This document shows positions 1 to 8,562 of a stretch of 50,554 nt of DNA, in pieces (the first letter of the stretch is position 1; each line of letters opens with the position of its first letter). The notes beneath the pieces are model-generated. The model ran no database searches. It saw only the letters and a list, made by a program, of their open reading frames with translations, and was not told where the DNA came from. The DNA lies in NCBI GenBank assembly GCA_937921775.1, contig CAKZUK010000071.1, positions 1 to 50,554 on the forward strand. The letters are read 5' to 3'. Made by a program: the position numbers and the translations under genes. This DNA comes from an uncultured Saprospiraceae bacterium (GTDB lineage Bacteria; Bacteroidota; Bacteroidia; Chitinophagales; Saprospiraceae).

Positions 1-44
1 ATTTTGAAAAAGATCTTTTTATCCAACTCTTCGTTCTGTACTCA

Positions 45-67
45 CCTTGATAGCTAAGGCTATCAGG
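45..67. repeat. Small hairpin at left edge
   Basis: A GATAGC / GCTATC stem with a TAAG loop, extended outward by CCT/AGG across one bulged T, lies downstream of the last minus-strand gene. A separate 14-bp palindrome, AAAAAGATCTTTTT, sits further left at 7-20. No clear U-run follows the hairpin in the minus-strand direction, so calling it a terminator would be a guess. The rest of the first 164 bases shows no gene. Confidence 0.4.
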
Positions 68-164
68 TTCCGTGCACGCCTCGATTTGAACAAAAATTCT
101 ACTTTCAAAACATAAAGAAAATTAGCTTACAGTGTATTAAACAGAAGTAATTCTTCTATTTATT

Positions 165-1583
165 TTACTTTGTCAATTCATCTAGAGTTATTTTATCTAA
201 TTCGTTTTGTAGGAAATCATCAGTTGGATTTACACCAAGTGCCTCCAAAGTTAGGTTATACAACTCTTTCAATGGAAAACTATGTGTATCTAAAGTTGGA
301 GAAAAACCACCTCTTGAAACCCATAGATTTCCTTCTCCTCGGTGATGTCCACTTTTAATGGCTGTGTTAGAAAAGACATCATCAAAAAGGCAAATCGCTT
401 TCCCCTTTCGATCTTTAATGAATTCGCCAGTAGTTTGGCCTTTATAGAATTTAGTTTCTATGAAAATAAAATGCTCGATATTTTCCTTAATCTCAAACAA
501 AGGTTCTCCTTTAATACTTAGACCCGATAAAATTTCCAATGCCTCCTTTCGTTTTTGATCGCTATCGTATTTCACTTGCCAATCACGACTCATCAATGGA
601 TATACCTGATAGCCCTGATCTAAATCAATCATTTTAGCAAAAGCAGCATGATCTTTCAATCGGTAATAATTCATTCCTCCCATCGCTTCTTTCTCTACGT
701 AAGGTTCTTGTGACAGACCAGAGCTGACCAATACCAAAGTGTCTTTATCTCCATCACACATTCGGAAAATATCTCCAATAATCTGATCCATTATTTTATA
801 TCCAAAACTAATGGGATCATGGTCAGTCCCAATATCGTTGTAGTTGATATTAGGATCAAAAGGAGAGCGATCGAAGTTGCGCCAATAATGGTGTTGATAA
901 TGGGCTACCGAGTTGAGGAACAAGGTATAATATCCATATTTGGTAGAGTTCAAAATACTTTTGAATATCTCCGCCTGAAAGAGATCGAAGATTGCTGCCA
1001 ATCGCCATTTGTAAAGTTTATCTTTCTTTTGCAGAAACATTTGCTTGGCAATAGTCATGTAAATTCGAGGAGGAATTCGTAAGGAAAAACAAGCCTGCAA
1101 TCCTTTCAACATATCAATAATCGATACTTCAGATGTGGCATGTCCTTTTACGCGAGAAGAGATCAAATCCCAGATTGGTCGAATCTTTTTAGGATAGGTA
1201 TCATTTTTCACTGCCCAGGGGTCAGGAAAAAACATCCCCCCTTCCGTATTCCCACGGATCGTATTCATACTTCCAATGATTCCTGATTCGATTCCATGCT
1301 CACTAAGTGTTTCCCATAGTTGGGAATGCTTCAATTGGTGTGCATCTCCGAGTCGATAAATATCATGTTCAGCAAAATCTTTCCCTGTATGTGCGGTGAC
1401 CCATTGTATCCAAGGTTCTATTTTATCATAATCCGTTTCGCTGGTAGTTTCATGAAAATGCCAGCGACGGTTAATCATTTGAAAGTTTGGTAGTTCATTT
1501 TTTGCCATCATTTTTGCGATGACGGGATATGATATTTCATTTAATTCGAGTTGTATTACTCTTTTAAATTGTGGTTTTTTCAT
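165..1583 (-). CDS. Alkaline phosphatase superfamily (phosphodiesterase-like) protein
   Basis: 472 residues with no signal peptide. The N-terminus (RVIQLELNEISYPVIAKMM) has the beta-strand plus acidic-residue start seen in type I phosphodiesterase/AP-superfamily proteins, where an early Asp or Glu binds metal. It continues with the pattern WIQWVTAHTGK, PDPW, and a late KSGHHRGEG histidine motif that could complete a bimetal site. These motifs match the family only in outline. Related proteins occur at the edges of surface-glycan loci, but their substrates are poorly known; phosphodiester or phosphoglycerol-type substituents are the obvious guess. ATG start. It is the last gene of the minus-strand series, 89 bp after the neighbouring glycosyltransferase. 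The superfamily is likely; the reaction is unassigned. Confidence 0.7.
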   Translation of the reverse strand: MKKPQFKRVIQLELNEISYPVIAKMMAKNELPNFQMINRRWHFHETTSETDYDKIEPWIQWVTAHTGKDFAEHDIYRLGDAHQLKHSQLWETLSEHGIESGIIGSMNTIRGNTEGGMFFPDPWAVKNDTYPKKIRPIWDLISSRVKGHATSEVSIIDMLKGLQACFSLRIPPRIYMTIAKQMFLQKKDKLYKWRLAAIFDLFQAEIFKSILNSTKYGYYTLFLNSVAHYQHHYWRNFDRSPFDPNINYNDIGTDHDPISFGYKIMDQIIGDIFRMCDGDKDTLVLVSSGLSQEPYVEKEAMGGMNYYRLKDHAAFAKMIDLDQGYQVYPLMSRDWQVKYDSDQKRKEALEILSGLSIKGEPLFEIKENIEHFIFIETKFYKGQTTGEFIKDRKGKAICLFDDVFSNTAIKSGHHRGEGNLWVSRGGFSPTLDTHSFPLKELYNLTLEALGVNPTDDFLQNELDKITLDELTK

Positions 1584-1672
1584 GGTATTTTTGGTTTTTT
1601 AAAATTGAGGCGGCTATTTCATTTTCTCTATAATTTGAATTGAGAAGGAGCTTTATTAAAAACTAAAACCCG

Positions 1673-2839
1673 CTAAGTAACGATTGGATTAAATCCTGCA
1701 AATTTTAACTGTGGTTCTTCATCTTCGTAGATCGAAAAGGTTTGATCCACCACTTGTTCAAGAGAGAATAAGTGTTCTGCTTTTGCACGTGATGCAATCC
1801 CCATTTTCATTCTTAGTTCTTTATCTACAATCAATTTTTCCATAGCCTCCGCCAAAAGTTGGCGATTTCTACAAGGCACTAAAAATCCATTGACACCATC
1901 GTCAACAACTGCTCTACAGCCCGGTACATCAGTCGTAATAATGGGTCTTCCTATAGAACAGGCTTCAATCAAAGATTTGGGTAAACCTTCGCGATAGGAA
2001 GGTAAAACGATAATATGAGCTTGCGATAAAACATGGGCCATATCGTTCTGATAACCGATCCAATTCACCTTGCCTTGATCGTGCCACATTTGCAACTCTT
2101 CTTCTTCAATTCTAAGCTTATAGCCCTCATCAAAACCGCCACATAACACAAATTCTACGCTGTCTTTAAACTTAGGGTATAGTTGCTCAGCTGCTCTTAC
2201 AAACTCACCAACACCTTTATCCCAGAGCATTCTTGCAGGAAGAAGTACGCGGATTTTTTCAGTCTCCGGTTCTTTTATATATGGAAATTTAGCTAGGTTA
2301 ACTCCAGAGCCTTTAATCATGTACAACTGCTCTGGCTTGAGTATCCCCAGTTCGCTAACCATTTGAAAGTCATCTTCATTCTGAAGGATAAAATGGATAT
2401 TAGGATTTGAAAATCCAAACTTAAAACAGCCCCGTAAAAAGCGATGAACGAATTTGTTTTTATTGGCATTGATAAACAAAAAACCCATTCCAGATAATGC
2501 GTTTACGATTCTTTTCACCCCAACTAACTTGGCAGCAATCGAACCATAGGTCACTGGCTTTACGGCCACGTGATGGATGATATCAGGACGTTCACGTAGG
2601 TAGACCCACATCAGGAATAGTAAGACCCGAAGTTCCCGGAATGGGTTCATTCCTGAGCGCGTAGTGGGCAGTGGATAAAACTCCATTCCCAAGCTTCGGA
2701 TATAATCCCCTTTTCTTCCTTCTTCTACAGCTACGACTACAACTTCGTAGCCTTTTTTTAGTGCTTTTTCTGCGAGAGGCAATCGATGGGAAAGGAAGAA
2801 CCAATCGACACTAACGACAATGACGAGTTTCTTTGACAT
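1673..2839 (-). CDS. GT4-family glycosyltransferase (PglA/CapM-like)
   Basis: 388 residues in a GT-B fold. The N-terminal domain opens SVDWFFLSHRLPLAEKALKKG and includes HHVAVKPVTYGSIAAK and a glycine-rich NALSGMGFLF segment, typical of the PglA-like GT4 group that transfers HexNAc to lipid-linked intermediates. The C-terminal domain carries the donor-binding EX7E-type motif, SYREGLPKSLIEACSIGRP, followed by DVPGCRAVVDDGVNGFLV. It is presumably cytosolic or membrane-associated and uses an NDP-sugar. ATG start with no evident Shine-Dalgarno site. It is separated from the upstream gene by a 254-bp spacer holding a perfect palindrome. The family is secure; donor, acceptor and linkage are unknown. 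Confidence 0.88.
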   Translation of the reverse strand: MSKKLVIVVSVDWFFLSHRLPLAEKALKKGYEVVVVAVEEGRKGDYIRSLGMEFYPLPTTRSGMNPFRELRVLLFLMWVYLRERPDIIHHVAVKPVTYGSIAAKLVGVKRIVNALSGMGFLFINANKNKFVHRFLRGCFKFGFSNPNIHFILQNEDDFQMVSELGILKPEQLYMIKGSGVNLAKFPYIKEPETEKIRVLLPARMLWDKGVGEFVRAAEQLYPKFKDSVEFVLCGGFDEGYKLRIEEEELQMWHDQGKVNWIGYQNDMAHVLSQAHIIVLPSYREGLPKSLIEACSIGRPIITTDVPGCRAVVDDGVNGFLVPCRNRQLLAEAMEKLIVDKELRMKMGIASRAKAEHLFSLEQVVDQTFSIYEDEEPQLKFAGFNPIVT

Positions 2840-2912
2840 GTTTTTTTCAATTTGGTTTTAAAAAAAATTTGAGGCTTGTTGGTTTTTGGTCTATCTAATT
2901 TTCTCTGGGACG

Positions 2913-2932
2913 GCCCTCAATTAATTGAGGGC
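2913..2932. repeat. Perfect 20-bp palindrome
   Basis: The half-site GCCCTCAATT is followed immediately by its exact reverse complement, between the outer-membrane-protein gene and the GT4 gene. It could form a short hairpin or bind a dimeric regulator. There is no U-run directly after it on either strand, so it is not a standard terminator. The rest of the 254-bp spacer contains two near-copies of CTCGCTCT (about 2969 and 3001) and a TTCCTAAAGGAA hairpin between them, and no convincing ORF. Confidence 0.5.
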
Positions 2933-3093
2933 TTAAGAATATGAATTAGAATCTTAATTGGAATTGCTTGCACTCGCTCTTAGTTCCTAAAGGAAATTCT
3001 GCTCGCTCTAGCGGTACATATTTCGTGATGCTACGCGCAGACTTGATCCACCTGAAACTAAATTGGGATATTGCAACTGACAGGGTCTCTCCC

Positions 3094-3957
3094 CTACTGC
3101 GGTGATATCAAATAAGTAGATATAGTCTTTGGGTTCATAGTGCCCAAATATTTTTTCTTATTAAGTAGGAAGCTGTAGCCAGTAACTATGATCCAGCGTT
3201 TTTTTCTAAAATTTAGATCAGTAATCCCAGTCATAAAGTTGAAATTCAATTTTCGAAATGGAATGACGGAAGCAGCTAATGCTAATTCTGAGCCTGTCCA
3301 TTCTATCAAACAATTGGTCCGTGCTAAAACCTGAACAGCGAAACTCCCATAAAATTTGAAGTTTTCATTTTTGAGGCTAAGGAAGGATTCACGTTCTTGA
3401 AACTTACCATTTCCTAGTCCTACATTAAAATACAAGTAGTCCAGGAAGTCATCATTTCGTTCCTTTAGCTGGATGCGTCCACTAGCCTGAACATAATAAG
3501 TGCGCAGTGTGTTGATCGGTGTTGGATTTACTTGAATTGCATTAAAAACACCGATCCCAATATGAATATCTTTAGTAATCGCTCGTGATAATTGGAAGTC
3601 AATAGAGCTTTCGCCAAAATTATCTTCTGCTCCATTTTCATTGGACAGACCAAGCAAATTAAAGGATACACCAATTCCCAACCATTTGTGTGGGTTACCT
3701 AAACCAACATAAGTGGCGAGATTGAAATCTGGGTTTTCCCAATTGCGATAGGGGTTAAGTTTTGAAGAATGCTGAAATGCAAGTCCGCAATTAACATAGC
3801 CCAAATAGCCACTTTCAAAAACACTTGGTGTGCCGGCAGTCGTTGCTGGAATGGGATTTGAAAATCGAATTACATGTTCAATATCTGGTCTAACTTCTTG
3901 TTGTCCCAGTAGTTTAATGGTGAAGAAAAGGATTAGTATTGTGTGTTGTATTTTCAT
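3094..3957 (-). CDS. Predicted outer-membrane beta-barrel protein, function unknown
   Basis: 287 residues. The N-terminus (KIQHTILILFFTIKLLG, then QQ) is a probable Sec signal peptide. The mature part alternates polar and hydrophobic residues with many Gly, Asn and aromatic residues (YVGLGNPHKWLGIGVSFNL, DIHIGIGVFNAI, YFNVGLGNG), as expected for transmembrane beta-strands. The size resembles PorP/SprF-type Bacteroidota barrels, but no diagnostic motif of that family is recognised. Its place inside the polysaccharide locus, 52 bp after an asparagine-synthase-like gene, makes a link to glycan export or anchoring possible but unproven. ATG start. Confidence 0.6.
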   Translation of the reverse strand: MKIQHTILILFFTIKLLGQQEVRPDIEHVIRFSNPIPATTAGTPSVFESGYLGYVNCGLAFQHSSKLNPYRNWENPDFNLATYVGLGNPHKWLGIGVSFNLLGLSNENGAEDNFGESSIDFQLSRAITKDIHIGIGVFNAIQVNPTPINTLRTYYVQASGRIQLKERNDDFLDYLYFNVGLGNGKFQERESFLSLKNENFKFYGSFAVQVLARTNCLIEWTGSELALAASVIPFRKLNFNFMTGITDLNFRKKRWIIVTGYSFLLNKKKYLGTMNPKTISTYLISPQ

Positions 3958-4009
3958 GTTCTATGATAGAAATTGGTTAAACTAGTTTATCATAGCCTTT
4001 GTGTTGTTT

Positions 4010-5914
4010 CTATTTCATCCATCGATGATACCAAGTGTAGAGAGTATAAAAAAACCAGACAATTGATGGGTTTACATATTTACGCTCTTCAAAAAAGTTG
4101 GTCATCACTTGCGAAACAGCAGCTTGGTCGAGCTGGAAGGTTTCTAAGAATTCTAAGTCATGTGGTATGTTTTGAATATCATTTCGAAGAGAACCTAGCA
4201 TCCACTTTTTAAAGGGAGCTGCAAAGCCCTGCTTAGGTCGTTCGATCAATTCTTTTGGAACATACTTGTATAAGATTTTTCGCAATAGATATTTGCTAGA
4301 TGTTCCATTTATCTTTAGTCGATCAGGCAGCTTGAGTGCAAATTCAATCAAGTGGTGATCCAAGAATGGTTCTCTACCTTCAAGGCCATGTTGCATGGAA
4401 GCACGATCCACTTTACACATAATATCACCTTCGAGGTACGTTTGAATATCAATGAGCCCCATATAGGAGATCAATCGATCTTTTTCTATTATAATTCCAT
4501 TTTTAGGATATCTAGAATATGCCTTTGCTCCAAATTGACGAACCTGAGCAGGGCTTAAAAAACCGGAAGCAAGGTTGAAGAAATCATGTTCATCTTCCGC
4601 AAGAAAAGCATTTTGTAGTTTTGAAAACTTGTTATTTAAATCGTTGTAATTTCTGACCACCGGAAAATAACGTCGGTTGCGTTCTAGCCAATTGGGATCC
4701 ACCTGGTTTAGCAATCCACTTATACCTTTTCGGAATACCGGAGGGATCGCCTCTATTTTTTTGTAAAAATTTTTAGTAATTTCATATTTGGCATAACCTC
4801 CAAACAATTCATCTGCACCATCAGCAGAAAGACTGACCTTTACTTGCTCTCTCGCCATTTTAGCAACGAGGTAAGTTGGAATTCCTGAGCTATCACCAAA
4901 AGGCTCATCATAAATATCAGCAAACTGCGGTATAATATCGGTGATGTTATCTTCGGTACAATACAATTCGCTATGATCGGTACCCAAATGTTGAGCTATC
5001 TTCTTGGCATAAGGCGCTTCATCTCTATCTGGATTATCAAAGCCAATAGTAAAGGTTTTTACTGGAGTCTTGTATTCTTTTTGCAGCAATGCCGTTACTA
5101 AAGACGAATCTATACCACCACTGAGAAACATACCTACTGGAACATCAGACACCATTCTCAATTTAAAACTATCGCGCAGTAAATTTTCTAGTTCTTCTGT
5201 AATTTCCTCTTCACCTCTAGTATCTATTTCTGACGCTGCATATTTGTCTTTGACACTCCAGTACTTCGTTTTAAGCGGGTTCAAGTTTCGATCAATTTGC
5301 AACCAATGTCCGGGTTCTAATTTGTGCGCAAAAGAAAAAATACAATGTGGTGCCGGAATATAACCTTGTTGCAAAAAAAGTGAAACGGCGTTTTGATTGA
5401 TTGTTTTGTCAAAATTAGGAAGCTGATGAAACGCTTTTAATTCAGATGCAAATAGAAACAAGCCATCTTTGAGATACCAATAAAGCGGCTTCACTCCTAC
5501 CCGATCTCTGCACAAATGCAGTTGCCGATTCGTTTCATCCCAAATTGCGAAAGCGAACATGCCTCGAAAATGATCGACACAAGCTTTCCCCCATTTATGA
5601 AAAGCCTTTAAGATCACTTCGGTATCGGTACCAGTACTAAACTCATAGTCTGGCATTTTAGATTTAACTTCTTCGAAATTATAGACTTCTCCATTGTAAC
5701 AAATCACGAGATTATTCCATTCGAAAGGTTGACGTCCATTTTCTGATAAATCTAAGATGGACAAGCGGCGATGACCGAGTCCAAGATATCCTTCTTTACT
5801 TATGTATTCGTGTGCGGAATCGGGGCCTCCATATGCTAGGCTGTCCCGCATTTTTTGGAGGAGCTGTTTTTCAACTTGCTGGTTTGTATTTAGGATTCCT
5901 ACTATTCTACACAT
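4010..5914 (-). CDS. asnB: Asparagine synthase (glutamine-hydrolysing)-like amidotransferase
   Basis: 634 residues, normal length for the class. It starts MCRIVGIL, so Cys2 would be the N-terminal nucleophile of the class II glutaminase domain (about 1-210; GHRRLSILDLS and CYNGEVYNFEE are visible). The C-terminal synthetase domain has the ATP pyrophosphatase loop FLSGGIDSSLVTALL and the LSADGADELFGGY motif. Both half-reactions therefore look intact. In surface-polysaccharide loci such proteins often amidate uronic acids to uronamides rather than making asparagine. That role is inferred here from context, including a second paralogue in the same locus. ATG start; the spacer before it holds TTGGAA-type repeats. 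Confidence 0.92.
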   Translation of the reverse strand: MCRIVGILNTNQQVEKQLLQKMRDSLAYGGPDSAHEYISKEGYLGLGHRRLSILDLSENGRQPFEWNNLVICYNGEVYNFEEVKSKMPDYEFSTGTDTEVILKAFHKWGKACVDHFRGMFAFAIWDETNRQLHLCRDRVGVKPLYWYLKDGLFLFASELKAFHQLPNFDKTINQNAVSLFLQQGYIPAPHCIFSFAHKLEPGHWLQIDRNLNPLKTKYWSVKDKYAASEIDTRGEEEITEELENLLRDSFKLRMVSDVPVGMFLSGGIDSSLVTALLQKEYKTPVKTFTIGFDNPDRDEAPYAKKIAQHLGTDHSELYCTEDNITDIIPQFADIYDEPFGDSSGIPTYLVAKMAREQVKVSLSADGADELFGGYAKYEITKNFYKKIEAIPPVFRKGISGLLNQVDPNWLERNRRYFPVVRNYNDLNNKFSKLQNAFLAEDEHDFFNLASGFLSPAQVRQFGAKAYSRYPKNGIIIEKDRLISYMGLIDIQTYLEGDIMCKVDRASMQHGLEGREPFLDHHLIEFALKLPDRLKINGTSSKYLLRKILYKYVPKELIERPKQGFAAPFKKWMLGSLRNDIQNIPHDLEFLETFQLDQAAVSQVMTNFFEERKYVNPSIVWFFYTLYTWYHRWMK

Positions 5915-5951
5915 GGGAATGAATTGGGCTTTGAATTGGAATTGAAATATT
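5915..5951. repeat. Degenerate TTGGAA-type hexamer tract in leader
   Basis: The spacer before the asnB-like start codon contains imperfect repeats of GAATTGG, TTTGAATTGG and AATTGAAA with roughly 6-base spacing. Similar tracts precede several other genes of this locus (see 13681, 17721, 35300 and 37688). Confidence 0.4.
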
Positions 5952-5957
5952 AGTAAG

Positions 5958-7373
5958 TTAAATCGTCTCCGAAATTAAAGTACCGGGAGCAGGAGTTTTA
6001 GCAATTGTAATCCCGTCTTCTCCTTCTTTTTCTGTTTCCAGTTTCAATAAATTGCCCCGATCCATTAGAATAATGAGGGCAATAAAATAAAAAGGTAGTG
6101 CAGGGATTTTAAACCTTGCCAATGCTCCAAAATTGTATGCACTTAATCCTACTGCAAATGCGAAAACCAATGAAAATATCAAGCAAAACAATACGGTAGG
6201 TTCCGAAATGATTGTTCCCAAGACCCTAAAAGGGCCTGTTTTAAAAACAACATATATCGTTAGCAAAAGGGACAACAAACCTTCAAAGGCGCTGGGTAAA
6301 AGTATTGGACTTCTAGCTTCCCATAAATAAGGTCGAAAAAGTGTAACGATGATCGCAAAAGGAGCCATTTTTAGCATCCCTGATGTTGTAGGCTCTATTG
6401 TACCCAATGTGTAAGTGGAACCGCCTAGGTTCGCATGATCCTGTTGCATGACCATCGCGCTTTCAAGAAAGGCCTCTGGTGAAAATTTTTCACTTCCGGA
6501 AGCAATCTGTTGAAACATTATTATTGAAACAGCTAGTGAACCAATAATCAACACAGGCTTTACCAACATTCTTACTGTTTCATTTTTAATTTTATTTTGA
6601 AAACTCATAAGCAACCAAGCCATCAAAGCAGGTAAGAAAGCGATAGCGATGTAAGGCTTAATATTGAACATAAAGAAAAAGCTGATGGCCATAAACAAGA
6701 TTGACTTGATCGGATATTTACCTTTGAATAATAAATGATATGCCCCCCAAGTAAAGTAACCAATTGAAGCAGTGGTGACTGTATCTTTCATCAAGCCTGC
6801 TGATCCCCAAAAGAATACAGAAGGAATGAATAGTGTTGCCCAAGCTAAATATTTTTCTAACTTAGGGTGAAGATCATAAAACACTTCAAAAAGTTTCCAA
6901 CAGCCAACAAAAGAAAAATAGCTCATAATCAGCCCCGTGGCTAGGCAAGAGTTAAAGGTGACCAAACCAACGAAAGTCCCTATTTGACATAATAAGAGAT
7001 TCTTGTAAGCCAAAAAAATATAGGATGCTGCAGATGTCCAAACTTCGATAAAAGTAGTAGGCGGTATCGTTTCCGGACGGCAGGTCATCAATTCAAAACC
7101 TAGAGCGGGGTCATCCCAAAAAATGTTAGTCATCGTCGTTACCGCATCATGATATCCAAACATATCTCCACCGTGGTAATAATACTGATACATCATCACA
7201 GACAAAAAACATCCTAACATTCTTAGCCAAAAAGCAGGCATGAAATATTTCTTCATGCTTTCGTGACGAATATTTTGTTTTCTAAAACTTGCAAACAGAT
7301 ATAGAATCGCCAGATAAAAAGGGGCAATTAAGAGATCTTTGAGGGTGAATATATCGTAGGTTTCCCAGAACAT
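5958..7373 (-). CDS. Multipass membrane protein, possible glycan polymerase-like
   Basis: 471 residues with roughly ten or more hydrophobic segments and a charged C-terminal tail. The conserved-looking pieces are FFWGSAGLMKDTVTTASIGY in the middle and LARFKIPALPFYFIALIILM near the end. The latter resembles the A-R-(F/Y)-x-x-P-x-x-P-F stretch near the C-terminus of many polysaccharide polymerases and other membrane glycan enzymes. It could be a Wzy-like polymerase or an unrelated membrane glycosyltransferase; no catalytic motif settles this. I chose the ATG giving MFWETYDIF. The longer frame begins at a TTG that would overlap the preceding gene and adds 16 hydrophilic residues. Confidence 0.6.
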   Translation of the reverse strand: MFWETYDIFTLKDLLIAPFYLAILYLFASFRKQNIRHESMKKYFMPAFWLRMLGCFLSVMMYQYYYHGGDMFGYHDAVTTMTNIFWDDPALGFELMTCRPETIPPTTFIEVWTSAASYIFLAYKNLLLCQIGTFVGLVTFNSCLATGLIMSYFSFVGCWKLFEVFYDLHPKLEKYLAWATLFIPSVFFWGSAGLMKDTVTTASIGYFTWGAYHLLFKGKYPIKSILFMAISFFFMFNIKPYIAIAFLPALMAWLLMSFQNKIKNETVRMLVKPVLIIGSLAVSIIMFQQIASGSEKFSPEAFLESAMVMQQDHANLGGSTYTLGTIEPTTSGMLKMAPFAIIVTLFRPYLWEARSPILLPSAFEGLLSLLLTIYVVFKTGPFRVLGTIISEPTVLFCLIFSLVFAFAVGLSAYNFGALARFKIPALPFYFIALIILMDRGNLLKLETEKEGEDGITIAKTPAPGTLISETI

Positions 7374-7404
7374 AGCTTGGTTATTTGTTTTGTTGCTTTC
7401 TTGT

Positions 7405-8478
7405 TTACAAAAGGCTTTCAAAAGCTTTCAAGTAAAATTCCTGAAAGGCGTTTACGGAGTATTTTGATTCTACTGTATTGCGGCCTTGTGCGCCCATTTT
7501 CTTTCTTAGTTCTACTGACTGGATTAATTGCTTAAGGTATTGAGTCCACTCTTCCTGAGTACTTGCCAGAAATCCATTTCCCTCATGTTGTATGATGTCG
7601 GCATTCACTCCCACGGGAGAAGCTACCGTTGGAATCCCCAAGGATAAGTATTGGAGAATTTTGAATCCACACTTACCTTTTGCCCATTTATTATCTTTGA
7701 GTGGCATGATCCCAATATCGAATTGGAGTAAGTCCTCAATTTCGGAATCCAGTTTCCAAGGAACAAATTTCACATTATCGATTTCCAATTCAGGTGGCCG
7801 ATCACAAATAACGGATAATTCGAATTTGCAGGTTTTTGCTAATTCTTTTAATGCAGGTTCAATCAGAGAAATATATTTTAGTGTAGTACTTGTGCCCGTC
7901 CAACCGATGGTCACTAGCTCTTTTTCTTGATGTTGTTTTATTTCGTTGTGATATCCTCCGGTGTCTATAGTCGTCGGAATGACTTCTACTCTATCCGAAA
8001 ACTGTCTGGCATAAGTTGCTAGGTATTCATTACCTGCAAAAACCAAACTTGACTTTTTTAAGATGGCATCTGTTTTCTTAGGGTTCTTTAAAAAAGCTAA
8101 ATTTTTATTTGCATTAGAAACGTTTTGCAACCAGATCGAATCATCAAAATCAAAGATTAATTTAGCTTTTTTAGAAAATAATTTTTCAAAAATTGCTGTT
8201 CCCAACATATAGCATTCTCGTTGCACAAATACTAGGTCATAATCTGCTGGTTTCAAAATTTCACCCAAGCGCTTCAAGGTACTATTTACTAAAATGCCAA
8301 GTTTTCCTACAAAGTTTCCCTTGACATAAAAAGCTTTATCCTCTTTTTCTCCGAGCAAAAAACTCCATTCGAATTGGAAGCCGTTTGCTTTTAGATAATC
8401 TAGATATTGTTCAAAGCGAAAACGCTGGGAAGGTGATCTATTGGGACGGTGTAGGGTTAAGATTAGTACTTTTGGCAT
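7405..8478 (-). CDS. GT4-family glycosyltransferase
   Basis: 357 residues. The N-terminal start KVLILTLHRPNRSPSQRFRFEQY and the DFDDSIW segment are characteristic of a GT4 group common in exopolysaccharide loci. The donor half has TIGWTGTSTTLKYI, then KCGFKILQYLSLGIPTVASP and VGVNADII, the usual C-terminal GT-B signature. The classical EX7E glutamates are replaced (K-x-GFK-x-LQYL), which is normal for this subgroup. ATG start. It lies 31 bp before the membrane protein gene and 84 bp after another GT4 gene on the same strand, so cotranscription is likely. The sugar specificity cannot be read from sequence. Confidence 0.85.
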   Translation of the reverse strand: MPKVLILTLHRPNRSPSQRFRFEQYLDYLKANGFQFEWSFLLGEKEDKAFYVKGNFVGKLGILVNSTLKRLGEILKPADYDLVFVQRECYMLGTAIFEKLFSKKAKLIFDFDDSIWLQNVSNANKNLAFLKNPKKTDAILKKSSLVFAGNEYLATYARQFSDRVEVIPTTIDTGGYHNEIKQHQEKELVTIGWTGTSTTLKYISLIEPALKELAKTCKFELSVICDRPPELEIDNVKFVPWKLDSEIEDLLQFDIGIMPLKDNKWAKGKCGFKILQYLSLGIPTVASPVGVNADIIQHEGNGFLASTQEEWTQYLKQLIQSVELRKKMGAQGRNTVESKYSVNAFQEFYLKAFESLL

Positions 8479-8562
8479 TTTTAATATTGGATGTTATACA
8501 TTTGACAACTACCTAGTGCTCATATAGGGATTGCTCTTCTGAGGTAAAAAATCAATGAAAGG

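Noticed and set aside
3094..3957. PorP/SprF type IX secretion protein
   Set aside because: Size and barrel-like pattern fit, but no diagnostic motif is seen and the context is glycan synthesis; kept as barrel protein of unknown function.
7374..7421. TTG-initiated extension of the membrane protein at 5958, and similar TTG extensions at 9861, 45246 and 46260
   Set aside because: In each case an ATG shortly downstream gives a family-like N-terminus or signal peptide, while the extension is not conserved-looking.
7592..7930. Plus-strand 112-codon frame
   Set aside because: Antisense shadow of a GT4 gene with clear family motifs; same for 41088-41438 and 45716-46063 opposite wzm and wza.
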